Positions 1-8,688 of a DNA stretch of 64,000 nt are shown here, piece after piece. The translations under genes and the position numbers were made by a program. How positions within the stretch are numbered: the first letter of the stretch is position 1; the number at the start of each line of letters is the position of its first letter. The DNA is from Mycobacterium sp. DL592 (lineage in GTDB: Bacteria > Actinomycetota > Actinomycetes > Mycobacteriales > Mycobacteriaceae): assembly GCF_011694515.1 (NCBI RefSeq), contig NZ_CP050192.1, forward strand, positions 357,932-421,931. Direction: 5' to 3'. Below the pieces are notes generated by a model, which had not been told where the DNA came from, searched no databases, and worked only from the letters and a program-made list of their open reading frames with translations.

Positions 1-326
1 ACGTAGGCGCGCACGCCTGCGTGGTAGGCCGGTGAGGTTTCGGCCAGGCTGTAGATCATGCCGCCGCCGTGCAGGTAGAGAACCGCGCTGCCCGGCAGCT
101 CCGAGTCCGGGACGTACCACGTCAGCGGCAGCTCGGCGCCGTCGGAGGAGGTGACGGTGTAGCGGTGTGCTTCGACACCGCCGACCGGTGGGCGTCCCGC
201 GGCGAGCACCTCGAAGAACGGCACCGCGCGTTCCCGGCGGGTGGTGACGTCCCCCACGGCAGGGGGCTCGAGTTGGGCGGCGGCTTCCATCAGGGGCTGC
301 AGGAAACCGAGGACTTGGGGATCCAT
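1..326 (-). CDS. alpha/beta-hydrolase fold-3 esterase (N-terminal part, cut by window edge)
   Basis: Probable carboxylesterase or lipase of the hormone-sensitive-lipase family. Only the first ~108 residues are in the window; the gene runs off base 1. The reading frame starts at ATG 326-324 with MDPQVLGFLQ. At residues 86-89 there is an HGGG oxyanion-hole motif inside LYLHGGGM, the hallmark of this family; the catalytic Ser, Asp and His would lie beyond the edge. It begins 23 nt after the allantoicase stop on the same strand, so it may be the last gene of the uraD-allantoicase unit. The substrate cannot be told. Confidence 0.75.
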   Translation of the reverse strand, partial: MDPQVLGFLQPLMEAAAQLEPPAVGDVTTRRERAVPFFEVLAAGRPPVGGVEAHRYTVTSSDGAELPLTWYVPDSELPGSAVLYLHGGGMIYSLAETSPAYHAGVRAY

Positions 327-348
327 CGACAGGGCCACGACTGCCAAT

Positions 349-1368
349 CTAGGCGCTGGCGTCCCATCTTTCACCGACTGTGCGCAGTCCGTCATCGGTC
401 AACCGGCCGAAGAGTCGCAGCCGGGCCATCCCACCATCGGGATAGATGTCCAGGCGGGCGTCGGTGGCCGGGGGTGCGTCGTCGAGCAGGAAACGGTGCC
501 GGGTATCGGGCCGCAGGTCCGTCACGGGCAGAACCTCGAACCAGTCACCGGAGCCGTCGCGGCCCATCAGCCGCCCCTGTCCGGGGCTGTTGCCCAGAAA
601 GTACGAGGTGTCCAGTTCGGCGGCGGTGAGCACCCCCTGCCCGGCCAACCGCATCTGCACCCAGTCGTTGCCGGCGTCACGTCGGCGGGAGGTCTCCCAG
701 CCCTCGCCCATCGTGCGCGCCGTGCCGGGCAGCAGCAGATTGTTCGGCGAGCCGTAGAACATGTTGGAGCAGGCGGTGACTCGGCCCCCGTTCTCCAGCG
801 CGGCCAGATCCAGCGGGGTGCCCTGGGCGAAGCGGGGATCCAGCAGCGCCTCGCCGTGCACCCGCAGCCTGGCCACCCCGCCATCCGGGTAGATCGACAG
901 CCGGACATGCGTCCACCGGCGAGATGAGTTGACCGTGAACGGGTTTCGGGTGTCACCGTTGACGTCTGCGCGCTCGACGATGGTGGTCCACGACGTGTTG
1001 TCGAGTAACTCCCCGACGCCCGGGTAGCCCTCGACAAAGGCGGCTTCGACGGAGATCTGCGGCGGATAGTTTCCGGTGAACCAGGCCGTGTCGACCACGA
1101 CGCCGTGCACGACGGCCGGCACCCCGAGGCGCACGATCGCCTGGTCACAGTCCTCGGACGTGGCTCCCCGGCGCCTGCGGGTCTCCCAGCCGTCGTAGAT
1201 CTGGCCCTTGTGGCCGAAGGTCGCCGGGCGGAACTCCGCCGGCTGCGACTTGATCAGGTTCTCCCGCTCGGCAAACAGGTCGTCGTTGGCCCACACCACC
1301 GACCCGCCGACCGGGCGCGCCGCCAGATCGGGAAACGACAGAAAGGCTGGATTCGCGGCACCGGTCAC
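349..1368 (-). CDS. alc: allantoicase
   Basis: Allantoicase hydrolyses allantoate to ureidoglycolate and urea in purine catabolism. The 339-residue protein has the family's internal duplication: a GWET-R-RRR segment near residue 60 recurs as GWETSRRRD near residue 222, and each half ends with a conserved RLxIYPDGGxARLRxxG segment. Length is normal for bacterial allantoicases. It follows uraD on the same strand with a 48-nt gap, which supports a purine-degradation role. M. tuberculosis has no counterpart at this position, so this is an accessory catabolic gene of environmental mycobacteria. Confidence 0.92.
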   Translation of the reverse strand: MTGAANPAFLSFPDLAARPVGGSVVWANDDLFAERENLIKSQPAEFRPATFGHKGQIYDGWETRRRRGATSEDCDQAIVRLGVPAVVHGVVVDTAWFTGNYPPQISVEAAFVEGYPGVGELLDNTSWTTIVERADVNGDTRNPFTVNSSRRWTHVRLSIYPDGGVARLRVHGEALLDPRFAQGTPLDLAALENGGRVTACSNMFYGSPNNLLLPGTARTMGEGWETSRRRDAGNDWVQMRLAGQGVLTAAELDTSYFLGNSPGQGRLMGRDGSGDWFEVLPVTDLRPDTRHRFLLDDAPPATDARLDIYPDGGMARLRLFGRLTDDGLRTVGERWDASA

Positions 1369-1416
1369 CGTTGAAGCCTAAGTGCCGGGCCGCATCTCGG
1401 CCGGACGGACGGGGTG

Positions 1417-1953
1417 TCAGCCCCAGTTGTCGTAGCCGCCCTCGGGGCCCAGCATGCGCTCGAGGCGGCTGCGGTTGATCCGGGCCAACTCGTTGCGCAC
1501 CACTTTGCGCTCGGTCTCTGGATCGTGGTGCATCCGGTCGCGGACCATGCCGATGACCGATTCCGCGCAGCAGTCAGGTGCAAACCCGCCGACATGCATG
1601 ACGAAGTCGTAGCCGAAGCGTTCGGAGTAGTCCTGCACGACGGCGTTGAGTTCCGCCATCACCTCGGGGCGGTCGTCCCACACCGAACAGTGCTCGGCCT
1701 GCGACTTGGTGCTGCGCGGCCGGCTCCCGACATGCGGGTAGGCCTGCAGGATGTCGTCGATCGACGTCTCCGACAGCGAGAACAACAATGCGTCGGCACG
1801 CCGGAACAGGGCGTTGTGGTCGGCATACGGGCGCCCCCTGGCAAGGTCCCTGGCCAGCGTCACGCTGTTGCAGCACTCGTAGAGTGCGTGCACGGCCTTG
1901 CGATCCGGCAGCTCGTTGAAAGCCTGCAGACCGATGCCCTGATGCAACAACAC
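1417..1953 (-). CDS. uraD: 2-oxo-4-hydroxy-4-carboxy-5-ureidoimidazoline (OHCU) decarboxylase
   Basis: UraD decarboxylates OHCU to S-allantoin, the third step of urate oxidation. The frame shows the family pattern: an early GLQAFNELP segment, an ECCNS motif, a conserved SQAEH stretch and then FGYDFVMHVGG. Residues PETERKVVRNELARINRSRLERML form the usual C-terminal helices. No ATG lies in frame at the right place; GTG 1953 gives about 178 residues, close to family length, and another GTG at 1980 is possible. It lies 79 nt downstream of ppa and upstream of allantoicase. Urate oxidase and HIU hydrolase are not in the window. Confidence 0.85.
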   Translation of the reverse strand: MLLHQGIGLQAFNELPDRKAVHALYECCNSVTLARDLARGRPYADHNALFRRADALLFSLSETSIDDILQAYPHVGSRPRSTKSQAEHCSVWDDRPEVMAELNAVVQDYSERFGYDFVMHVGGFAPDCCAESVIGMVRDRMHHDPETERKVVRNELARINRSRLERMLGPEGGYDNWG

Positions 1954-2032
1954 GTGTTCATCATGGGAAACCCAAAGCACAACCGGGTTACCGGATGTTA
2001 CGGGCAGGCTAAATTCTGCACCGTGCGGTGAA

Positions 2033-2521
2033 TCAGTGACCTTCGGCGGCGAACCGCTCCCGCGAACGTTCCACCTCGGCCTCGGCCTCGGCGCGGCCGA
2101 CGAAGTCGGCGGCCTTGACGTATTTGCCGGGCTCGAGGTCCTTGTAGTGCACGAAGAAGTGCTTGATCGACTCGAGCTCGAAGCTCGACACGTCGCCGAT
2201 GTCCTGGATGTGGTCCCAGCGCGGGTCACCGGCGGGCACGCACAGGACCTTGTCGTCGCCGCCGGCCTCGTCGACCATCTTGAACATGCCGACCGGGCGG
2301 GCTTCGACGATCACGCCGGGGAAGACCGACTGCGGCAGCAGCACCAGGGCATCCAGCGGATCGCCGTCCTCGCCGAGGGTGTCCTCGATGAAGCCGTAGT
2401 CCGCGGGGTAGGCCATCGGTGTGTAGAGGTAGCGGTCGAGCCGGACCCGGCCGGTTTCGTGGTCGACCTCGTACTTGTTGCGCTGGCCCTTGGGGATCTC
2501 GATGGTGACGTCGAACTCCAC
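2033..2521 (-). CDS. ppa: inorganic pyrophosphatase
   Basis: Soluble family I pyrophosphatase, hydrolysing PPi to phosphate and pulling biosynthetic reactions forward. The product is 162 residues, the same length as the M. tuberculosis enzyme, and begins [18 protein letters not shown]. It carries the [21 protein letters not shown] stretch, whose DGDPLD acidic motif binds catalytic metal ions. GTG 2521 is the start; AAAGGAG lies just upstream as a good ribosome-binding site. It is divergent from dacB, with 162 nt between the two starts that must hold both promoters. Confidence 0.97.
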   Translation of the reverse strand: MEFDVTIEIPKGQRNKYEVDHETGRVRLDRYLYTPMAYPADYGFIEDTLGEDGDPLDALVLLPQSVFPGVIVEARPVGMFKMVDEAGGDDKVLCVPAGDPRWDHIQDIGDVSSFELESIKHFFVHYKDLEPGKYVKAADFVGRAEAEAEVERSRERFAAEGH

Positions 2522-2683
2522 CGCGCGACTCCTTTTTTCCGCTGGTTCTGCTCGCCCGAGGGAGATCCCGGGTCGCTTCGCTCCTGCCCGCCGGCGCCGC
2601 CGACGGCGCCTAACCCTAACGCCACCGATACCGTGGTCTGCAGGGTGGTTGGGCACAATGAAGCCGATGCAGTCAGGAAAGTC

Positions 2684-4069
2684 ATGAATCCCTCGCGGTG
2701 GCGGCGTTCCACCCACGCGATGCTCGCCGCGGCGATCATCGCCCTGGTCGCCGTCGTCGTCGCGGTCGTGGCTGCACTGACTACAGGAGCGCACAGCAAC
2801 ACCGCGCAACTGCCCGCTGCGCCACCGCCGGCCACCGCCCGCCCCGCGGTGGTTCCCCTGCCCGACTCGGCGGGCGTCCCCAGCCCGGCGGGGCTATCCG
2901 CTGCGCTCGCCGCGCCGGTAGCCGACCCCAACCTCGGCAACATCACCGGCCGGATCACCGACGCCGACACCGGCAAGCAGCTCTGGGAACAGCGATCCGC
3001 GGTTCCGATGCAACCGGCCTCGACCAACAAGGTGCTCACCGCCGGTGCCGCACTGCTCACCCTGGCCCGCGACGAGCGGGTCACCACCACCGTCGTCGCG
3101 GCCGACCAGACCCGCCAGCCGGGCGTCGTGGTGCTCGTCGGCGGCGGTGACCCCACGTTGTCGGCGGCACCGCCCGACGAGGACACCTGGTACCGCGGCG
3201 CCGCCCGCATCAGCGACCTGGCCGACCAGGTCCGCAAGAGCGGCATCACCGTCACCGCCGTCCAGGTGGACGGATCCCTGTTCAGCGGACCCGACTTCGC
3301 GCCGGGCTGGGATCCCGCGGACATCGCCGGCGGCGACATCGCCCCCCTGCAGGCGGTGATGATCGACGCCGGCCGCACCCAGCCGACCACCGTCGAGTCG
3401 CGGCGCTCCACCACACCGGCGCTCGACGCCGGGCGGGCACTGGCCGCGGCGCTGGGCGTCGACCCGGCGACCGTCACCTTCGCCGCCACCGCACCGACCG
3501 GACGTCAGCTGGCCTCGGTGCAGTCGGCGCCGCTGATCGAACGGCTGCGGCAGATGATGAACGCCTCGGACAACGTGATGGCCGAAACCATCGCCCGCGA
3601 AGTGGCCAAAGCGACCGGCCGTCCGCTCAGCTTCGCCGGCGGCGTCGACGCCGTCACCAGCACCCTGGCCTCGGCAGGTGTCGACATGACCGGCGCCACC
3701 CTGGTCGACTCCAGCGGACTTTCGGTGTTCGACCGGCTGACCGCGACGACCCTCGACGAGGTGGTCGGCGCGGCCGCCGGCCCCGACCACCCCGCGATGC
3801 GGCCCCTGGTGGACCTGCTGCCCATCGCCGGCGGCAGCGGCACCTTGTCGGATCGCTTCCTGGGCGGGGATCCGAAGACCTCGTCGGCGGGCTGGTTGCG
3901 CGCCAAGACCGGATCGCTGACCGGAACCAACTCGCTGGCCGGGATCGTCACCGACGCCAACGGCAGGGTGTTGACCTTCGCGTTCATCTCCAACGACGCC
4001 GGCCCGATGGGCCGGGTTGCCATCGACGCGCTCGCGGCGACACTGCGCACCTGCGGGTGCGGCGCATGA
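2684..4069 (+). CDS. dacB: D-alanyl-D-alanine carboxypeptidase/endopeptidase (PBP4 type)
   Basis: Class C penicillin-binding protein (PBP4/DacB family, Rv3627c counterpart) that trims peptidoglycan stem peptides outside the membrane. The 461-residue protein has a hydrophobic segment at ~13-33 (signal or anchor) and a Pro/Ala linker. The serine-peptidase motifs are all present: SxxK as STNK (113-116), SDN (295-297) and KTG (408-410). The ATG at 2684 follows AGGAAAG. Its stop overlaps the next gene's ATG (ATGA), pointing to translational coupling with the metalloprotease and tilS. Confidence 0.93.
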   Translation: MNPSRWRRSTHAMLAAAIIALVAVVVAVVAALTTGAHSNTAQLPAAPPPATARPAVVPLPDSAGVPSPAGLSAALAAPVADPNLGNITGRITDADTGKQLWEQRSAVPMQPASTNKVLTAGAALLTLARDERVTTTVVAADQTRQPGVVVLVGGGDPTLSAAPPDEDTWYRGAARISDLADQVRKSGITVTAVQVDGSLFSGPDFAPGWDPADIAGGDIAPLQAVMIDAGRTQPTTVESRRSTTPALDAGRALAAALGVDPATVTFAATAPTGRQLASVQSAPLIERLRQMMNASDNVMAETIAREVAKATGRPLSFAGGVDAVTSTLASAGVDMTGATLVDSSGLSVFDRLTATTLDEVVGAAAGPDHPAMRPLVDLLPIAGGSGTLSDRFLGGDPKTSSAGWLRAKTGSLTGTNSLAGIVTDANGRVLTFAFISNDAGPMGRVAIDALAATLRTCGCGA

Positions 4070-5130
4070 GTGCGGCACCCGACGAGTCGACCGTCGGCCG
4101 GGCGGTGGACTGGCAGTTCGCCGGTACCGTCGGCGCCTGGCTGACCCGGCCGGGACCACCGGCCACCGACTACACCCGCCGTCAGGCCATCGACGAATTG
4201 GCCTGCGCGTCGCGCGCGGCCGAAGGCCCGGTGCGCGACGTCACCCACCTGGGCAATGATGCGGCCGTACCCGAGGCCCGGATCGTCGACCGCGAGCAAT
4301 GGATCCGCGCCGCCGCCGACTCGATGCGGGTGATGACCGGCGGCACCGACAAGGCCGCCAACCCGATCACGGGTCGTATCACCGGAGCGCAGACCGGTGC
4401 GGTCCTGGCGTTCGTCTCCTCGGGCATCCTCGGCCAGTTCGACCCGTTCGCCGTCGGGGCGCAGGCCGGCGGGCAGCTGCTGCTGGTGTACCCCAACGTC
4501 ATCGCCGTCGAGCGTCAACTGCGGGTGTCGCCCTCGGACTTCCGGCTCTGGGTATGCCTACACGAAGTGACACACCGCGTGCAGTTCAACGCCAATCCCT
4601 GGCTGGCACAACACATGTCACGCGCCCTTGGCGTGCTGACCTCCGACGCCGGCGGCGACGACGTCACCGCCGTGGTGGCCCGGCTGGCCGAGTTCGTCAA
4701 GGACCGGCGCGCGGGCGCCAAGCGGCCCGACCCCAACAGCGAGGGCATCCTCGGCTTCATGCGCGCGGTGCAATCCGAGCCGCAGCGTGAGGCGATGGAT
4801 CAACTGCTTGTGCTGGGCACTCTGCTGGAGGGCCACGCCGACCATGTCATGGACGCCGTCGGCCCGGCCGTCGTGCCGTCCGTGCACACCATCCGCAGCC
4901 GCTTCGACCAACGCCGGCAACGGCACCAGCCGCCGCTGCAACGCCTGCTGCGTGCGCTGCTGGGACTGGACGCCAAGATGAGCCAGTACACCCGCGGCAA
5001 GGCGTTCGTCGACCACGTGGTGACCAAGGTCGGGATGGACCGGTTCAACATCGTGTGGTCGGGACCGGACACCCTGCCGCTGCCCGACGAGATCGAAGAT
5101 CCGCAGCGGTGGATCGACCGGGTGCTCTAG
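4066..5130 (+). CDS. zinc-dependent metalloprotease, DUF2342 family
   Basis: Member of the DUF2342 family (Rv3626c counterpart), often named coenzyme F420 biosynthesis-associated protein although its role is unproven. The 354-residue protein contains a gluzincin-type HEVTH zinc motif at about residues 167-171 and a downstream EGHADHVMD segment whose Glu could be the third ligand. There is no signal peptide, so a cytoplasmic location is likely. ATG 4066 overlaps the dacB stop. The 3' end overlaps the tilS start by 22 nt. The gene sits in the dacB-tilS-hpt run, which suggests housekeeping expression. Confidence 0.85.
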   Translation: MSAAPDESTVGRAVDWQFAGTVGAWLTRPGPPATDYTRRQAIDELACASRAAEGPVRDVTHLGNDAAVPEARIVDREQWIRAAADSMRVMTGGTDKAANPITGRITGAQTGAVLAFVSSGILGQFDPFAVGAQAGGQLLLVYPNVIAVERQLRVSPSDFRLWVCLHEVTHRVQFNANPWLAQHMSRALGVLTSDAGGDDVTAVVARLAEFVKDRRAGAKRPDPNSEGILGFMRAVQSEPQREAMDQLLVLGTLLEGHADHVMDAVGPAVVPSVHTIRSRFDQRRQRHQPPLQRLLRALLGLDAKMSQYTRGKAFVDHVVTKVGMDRFNIVWSGPDTLPLPDEIEDPQRWIDRVL

Positions 5131-6071
5131 CCCGGCTGCGGGCCACCCTGGCCGGGTTCGCGACGGATCATCTGCCCGCCGCGACCAGCTGGTGCGTGGC
5201 GCTGTCCGGCGGACCCGACTCCCTGGCCCTGACCGCCGCGGCCGCCGCGACGCTGCCGACCACTGCGTTGATCGTCGACCACCGGCTGCAGCCCGGCTCG
5301 GCGGACGTGGCCGAAGCGGCCCGGGGCCAGGCACTGCGGCTGGGCTGCGTGCACGCCACCGTGCTCGCGGTCCGGGTCGGCACCGAGGGCGGGCCGGAGG
5401 CCGCCGCCCGCACGGCCCGCTACGCCGCCCTGGACGCCGCCCGCGCCGAACAGCCGGTGCTGCTCGCCCACACCCTCGACGATCAGGCTGAGACCGTCCT
5501 GCTGGGTCTGGGCCGTGGCTCCGGTGCGCGGTCCATCGCCGGAATGCGGGTGTGCGACCCACCCTGGTACCGGCCGCTGCTCGGCGAACGCCGCAGTCTC
5601 ACCCACGCCGCCTGCGCTGAGCTCGGTCTCCACGCGTGGGACGACCCGCACAACCACGACCCGCGGTTCACCCGGGTACGGCTGCGCGACGAGGTCCTGC
5701 CGCTGCTCGAAGACGTCCTCGGCGGAGGTGTGGCCGAGGCGCTGGCCCGCACCGCCGCGGCGCTGCGCGAGGACACCGACGCGCTCGACGCGCTCGCCGA
5801 GGAGGCGCTGGCCGCTGCCGACGGCGGTGCCGCCCTGCCGGTGTCGGCGCTGACCGACCTGCCTGCGGCGGTGCGGCGACGGGTGATCCGGGGATGGCTG
5901 CTGCGCGGCGGAGCCAGCGGACTCACCGACAAGCAGATTCGTGCGGTAGACGCGCTGGTCACCGCGTGGCGCGGGCAGGGCGGGGTGGCGGTCGGCTCGG
6001 ATCTGCGCCACCAGCGACTGTTCGCCGGGCGCCGCGACCGCACGCTGGTGTTGTACGTCCGGCCGGTGTAA
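5109..6071 (+). CDS. tilS: tRNA(Ile)-lysidine synthetase
   Basis: TilS ligates lysine to the wobble cytidine of tRNA-Ile(CAU), changing its codon reading from AUG to AUA; it is essential in most bacteria. The N-type ATP-pyrophosphatase loop SGGPDS is at residues 33-38, and [10 protein letters not shown] and [20 protein letters not shown] follow as expected. The 320-residue product ends in the [11 protein letters not shown] / [10 protein letters not shown]-terminal domain. The GTG start at 5109 lies inside the upstream gene and aligns with the start of M. tuberculosis MesJ. hpt follows after 28 nt, the classic tilS-hpt-ftsH neighbourhood. Confidence 0.95.
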   Translation: MDRPGALARLRATLAGFATDHLPAATSWCVALSGGPDSLALTAAAAATLPTTALIVDHRLQPGSADVAEAARGQALRLGCVHATVLAVRVGTEGGPEAAARTARYAALDAARAEQPVLLAHTLDDQAETVLLGLGRGSGARSIAGMRVCDPPWYRPLLGERRSLTHAACAELGLHAWDDPHNHDPRFTRVRLRDEVLPLLEDVLGGGVAEALARTAAALREDTDALDALAEEALAAADGGAALPVSALTDLPAAVRRRVIRGWLLRGGASGLTDKQIRAVDALVTAWRGQGGVAVGSDLRHQRLFAGRRDRTLVLYVRPV

Positions 6072-6099
6072 TTGGTCGTGCGGGCCTGGGCATGGCACA

Positions 6100-6678
6100 G
6101 TGTGGCTCGTGTCGGTGGACGACCTCTATTCCGGGGATATCAAGTCGGTCCTGTTGTCCCAAGATCAGATTCAGGCCCGGACCGGGGAACTGGCGGCCTT
6201 GGTCGCCAAGGACTACGGCAACTCCCTCGACGGCCAGGATCTGCTTCTGGTCACCGTCCTCAAGGGCGCGGTCATGTTCGTGACCGACCTGGCGCGGGCC
6301 ATCCCACTGCCCACCCAGCTGGAGTTCATGGCCGTCAGTTCGTACGGGTCGTCCACGTCATCGTCGGGTGTGGTCCGAATCCTCAAGGATCTCGACCGCG
6401 ACATCCACGACCGTGACGTGCTCATCGTCGAGGACATTGTCGACTCCGGCCTGACGCTGTCCTGGCTGCTGCGCAACCTCGCCTCCCGGCACCCCAAGTC
6501 GCTGCGGGTGTGCACTCTGCTGCGCAAACCCGATGCCGTGCGCGCCGACGTCGAAATCTCCTACGTCGGCTTCGACATCCCCAACGAATTCGTTGTCGGC
6601 TACGGCCTGGACTACGCCGAGCGGTACCGCGACCTGCCCTACATCGGCACTCTGGACCCGAAGGTCTATCAGCACTGA
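6100..6678 (+). CDS. hpt: hypoxanthine-guanine phosphoribosyltransferase
   Basis: Salvages hypoxanthine and guanine to IMP and GMP using PRPP. The protein has the PRPP-binding signature [14 protein letters not shown], the flexible-loop [13 protein letters not shown] and the [19 protein letters not shown]-terminal motif. It is 192 residues from GTG 6100; GTG at 6109 or 6115 would also work and the N-terminus is not conserved, so the start is uncertain. It lies directly behind tilS, as in many bacteria. Confidence 0.94.
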   Translation: MWLVSVDDLYSGDIKSVLLSQDQIQARTGELAALVAKDYGNSLDGQDLLLVTVLKGAVMFVTDLARAIPLPTQLEFMAVSSYGSSTSSSGVVRILKDLDRDIHDRDVLIVEDIVDSGLTLSWLLRNLASRHPKSLRVCTLLRKPDAVRADVEISYVGFDIPNEFVVGYGLDYAERYRDLPYIGTLDPKVYQH

Positions 6679-6742
6679 GCCTCGCAACTCGCTGATCACG
6701 GGTAACGTCCTCGCCCACGTACGTCAACAGAGATGGGGACTC

Positions 6743-7129
6743 ATGACTTCGACTACGCGTCGGCTGCCGAACAACCGGACTCGGGTGGCGATGGCGGCCA
6801 CCGTCATCTGCGGTGCTGCGCTCGTCGCGGCGCCCAACGCGGGGGCCGACGGGAACGTCGTCGTCTACACGGTCACCAGCGACGGAACCCTGTCGAACGT
6901 CACCTATCTCGACGGGGACGGCAACCGCCAGCAGCTCAACAACGTGTCAGCGCCGTGGACCACGACATTCGTGGGCCAGCAGGTCAACCCGACCTACGGT
7001 GTGACCGCCCGGTCCACCGGGTCCCAGGTGTCCTGCACCATCACGGTCAACGGGCAGGTGATCGACCGGGATTCCGACAACGACGGCACGGCCGACGTCG
7101 ACTGCCACGAGGGCTTCGGCGACGACTGA
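6743..7129 (+). CDS. orphan MmpS-like secreted protein
   Basis: A 128-residue exported protein related to the soluble domain of MmpS (Mycobact_memb family), the accessory partner of MmpL lipid transporters. Residues ~16-36 form a cleavable signal peptide ending in an Ala-rich GAD site. The mature part has the MmpS pattern: YTVTSDGTLSNVTY, DGNRQQLNNV, APWTTTF and CTITVNGQVIDRDS. A short acidic tail (GFGDD) ends it. No mmpL gene is adjacent, so it is an orphan. ATG 6743 follows a GAGATGGGGA ribosome site. Its role is not established. Confidence 0.75.
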   Translation: MTSTTRRLPNNRTRVAMAATVICGAALVAAPNAGADGNVVVYTVTSDGTLSNVTYLDGDGNRQQLNNVSAPWTTTFVGQQVNPTYGVTARSTGSQVSCTITVNGQVIDRDSDNDGTADVDCHEGFGDD

Positions 7130-7138
7130 TCGGCACCG

Positions 7139-7873
7139 TCAGCCGAGTTGCCAGACCGCCGTCACCGAGAAGCCGACGGTCTGCTCGCCCGGCTGCAACG
7201 GCACCTCGCTGGCCATCGCCCCGCGCGGCATCGGTGCCGGCATCGGCTGCGGCGGGGCCGTGCTGCCCGGCGCCTCGCTGATCGAGATGATCGGGCCCAA
7301 CGACAGCCCGGACAGATCGGCGTACTGCTGGGCACGTTCCTTGGCGTTGTTGAACGCTCGCGCGCGCGCATCGCTGACCAGCTTCGAGTCGTCCTCGATG
7401 GAGTAGCTCACCGAGTTGATCCGGGTCGCGTCGCCGCCTGCGCTGACGACGTTGGCCAGCACCTGCGAGGCGGTGTCGAGCTTGCGGATCTTGATCTGGA
7501 TCGAATTGCTGGCCCGGTAGCCGGAGATCACCGAACCGTCGCTGTACTGCGGCGCAAGGCTGACCTGCGTGGTGCTGATGTCCTTGGCGTCGACGCCGCT
7601 GGCGTTGAGCGCATTGAGCACGGCCTTCTGCCGGTCGTTGGTCTGGTTCATCGCCGTGGTCACGTCCGGCGCGCTCGCCTCGATGCTCACGTCGGCGGTC
7701 AGCGTGTCGGGAACGCCCTTGACTTCCCCGGAGCCGACGACCGTCACCTGGCGCGGGTTGCTGCCGGACGGCGCGGTGCTGGCGGCGTCGCAGCCGCTGA
7801 GAACCACGGCGGTGACACCCGCAGCGGCAACGAGACCAATGAGTCGGCGTCCGGCGATCGGCATGCCTGCCAC
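7139..7873 (-). CDS. lpqG: SIMPL-domain (DUF541) lipoprotein, LpqG-like
   Basis: Cell-envelope lipoprotein of unknown function. A signal peptide ends in the lipobox VVLSGC (Cys28 from the first Met, Cys25 from the second), so it should be acylated and anchored to the outer face of the membrane. The remainder is a SIMPL/DUF541 domain (VVGSGEVKGVPDTLTADVSIEA, ISTTQVSLAPQYS). Rv3623 LpqG is the M. tuberculosis counterpart by domain and synteny. ATG at 7873 and ATG at 7864 are both plausible starts. Its 3' end faces the MmpS-like gene with 9 nt between stops. Confidence 0.85.
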   Translation of the reverse strand: MAGMPIAGRRLIGLVAAAGVTAVVLSGCDAASTAPSGSNPRQVTVVGSGEVKGVPDTLTADVSIEASAPDVTTAMNQTNDRQKAVLNALNASGVDAKDISTTQVSLAPQYSDGSVISGYRASNSIQIKIRKLDTASQVLANVVSAGGDATRINSVSYSIEDDSKLVSDARARAFNNAKERAQQYADLSGLSLGPIISISEAPGSTAPPQPMPAPMPRGAMASEVPLQPGEQTVGFSVTAVWQLG

Positions 7874-7899
7874 CGTACCGGCGGCACTACAGTCATTGG

Positions 7900-8688
7900 A
7901 TGTCTCGGCCCCGGCTCACCCACCTCGGTGGTCCCACGACCCTGATCGAGCTCGACGGGTGGCGCATCCTCACCGACCCGACGTTCGACCCGCCCGGGCG
8001 GCGGTACACCTTCGGCTGGGGCACGTCGTCACGCAAGATCGCCGGTCCGGCGCAACCGCCGGCCGAGGTGTTTCCGGTCGATGCCGTGCTGCTCAGCCAC
8101 GATCACCATGCCGACAACCTCGACGACTCCGGTCGCGGACTGCTGCGCCAGGCGGCAACGGTGATCACCACCGTGCCCGGCGCGCAGCGGATTTCCGGTG
8201 CAGCGCCCGACGTGCGTGGTCTGGCCAACTGGGAGTCGACGACGTTGACCGCCCCCGGCCGGGCGCCGTTGCGGGTCACTGCGACGCCGTGCCGGCACGG
8301 CCCGAAGTTCAGCAGGCCGATCGCCGGGAAGGTGGTCGGTTTCGCCCTGCACCGCGACGGTGAGGAGGCTGCCGCGCTGTGGATGTCCGGTGACACCGTG
8401 CTCTATGAGGGTGTGCGCGAGGTGGCTCAACGGTTTCCGGTCGACGTGGCGCTGTTGCATCTGGGTGGCGTGCGGTTCTGGTTCACCGGCCCGGTGCGCT
8501 TCACGATGACGGCCGCAGACGCCGTCGACCTGATCCGGCTGATGCGGCCCAATGTCGTGGTGCCTGTGCACTACGGCGGGTGGACCCACTTCCGCGAGCC
8601 GGAAAGCGTGATGCGTCAAACACTGTCGGACTCAGATGTGAGTGACCGCATCCGCTGGCTCACCCCGGGCGTACCTAACGAGGTCTAA
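7900..8688 (+). CDS. metallo-beta-lactamase-fold hydrolase (UlaG/RomA-like)
   Basis: A 262-residue metallo-hydrolase. The metal-binding H-x-H-x-x-D motif is in VLLSHDHHADNLDD (about residues 66-79), with later ligands in WMSGDTVLY and a C-terminal VPVHYGGW. It begins LTHLGGPTTLIELDGWRILTDPTFD, typical of the UlaG-like branch that includes lactonases and phosphodiesterases; the substrate is unknown. The ATG at 7900 lies 26 nt from the divergent lpqG start. The stop shares four bases (CTAA, 8685-8688) with the stop of the convergent flavin monooxygenase. Confidence 0.85.
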   Translation: MSRPRLTHLGGPTTLIELDGWRILTDPTFDPPGRRYTFGWGTSSRKIAGPAQPPAEVFPVDAVLLSHDHHADNLDDSGRGLLRQAATVITTVPGAQRISGAAPDVRGLANWESTTLTAPGRAPLRVTATPCRHGPKFSRPIAGKVVGFALHRDGEEAAALWMSGDTVLYEGVREVAQRFPVDVALLHLGGVRFWFTGPVRFTMTAADAVDLIRLMRPNVVVPVHYGGWTHFREPESVMRQTLSDSDVSDRIRWLTPGVPNEV

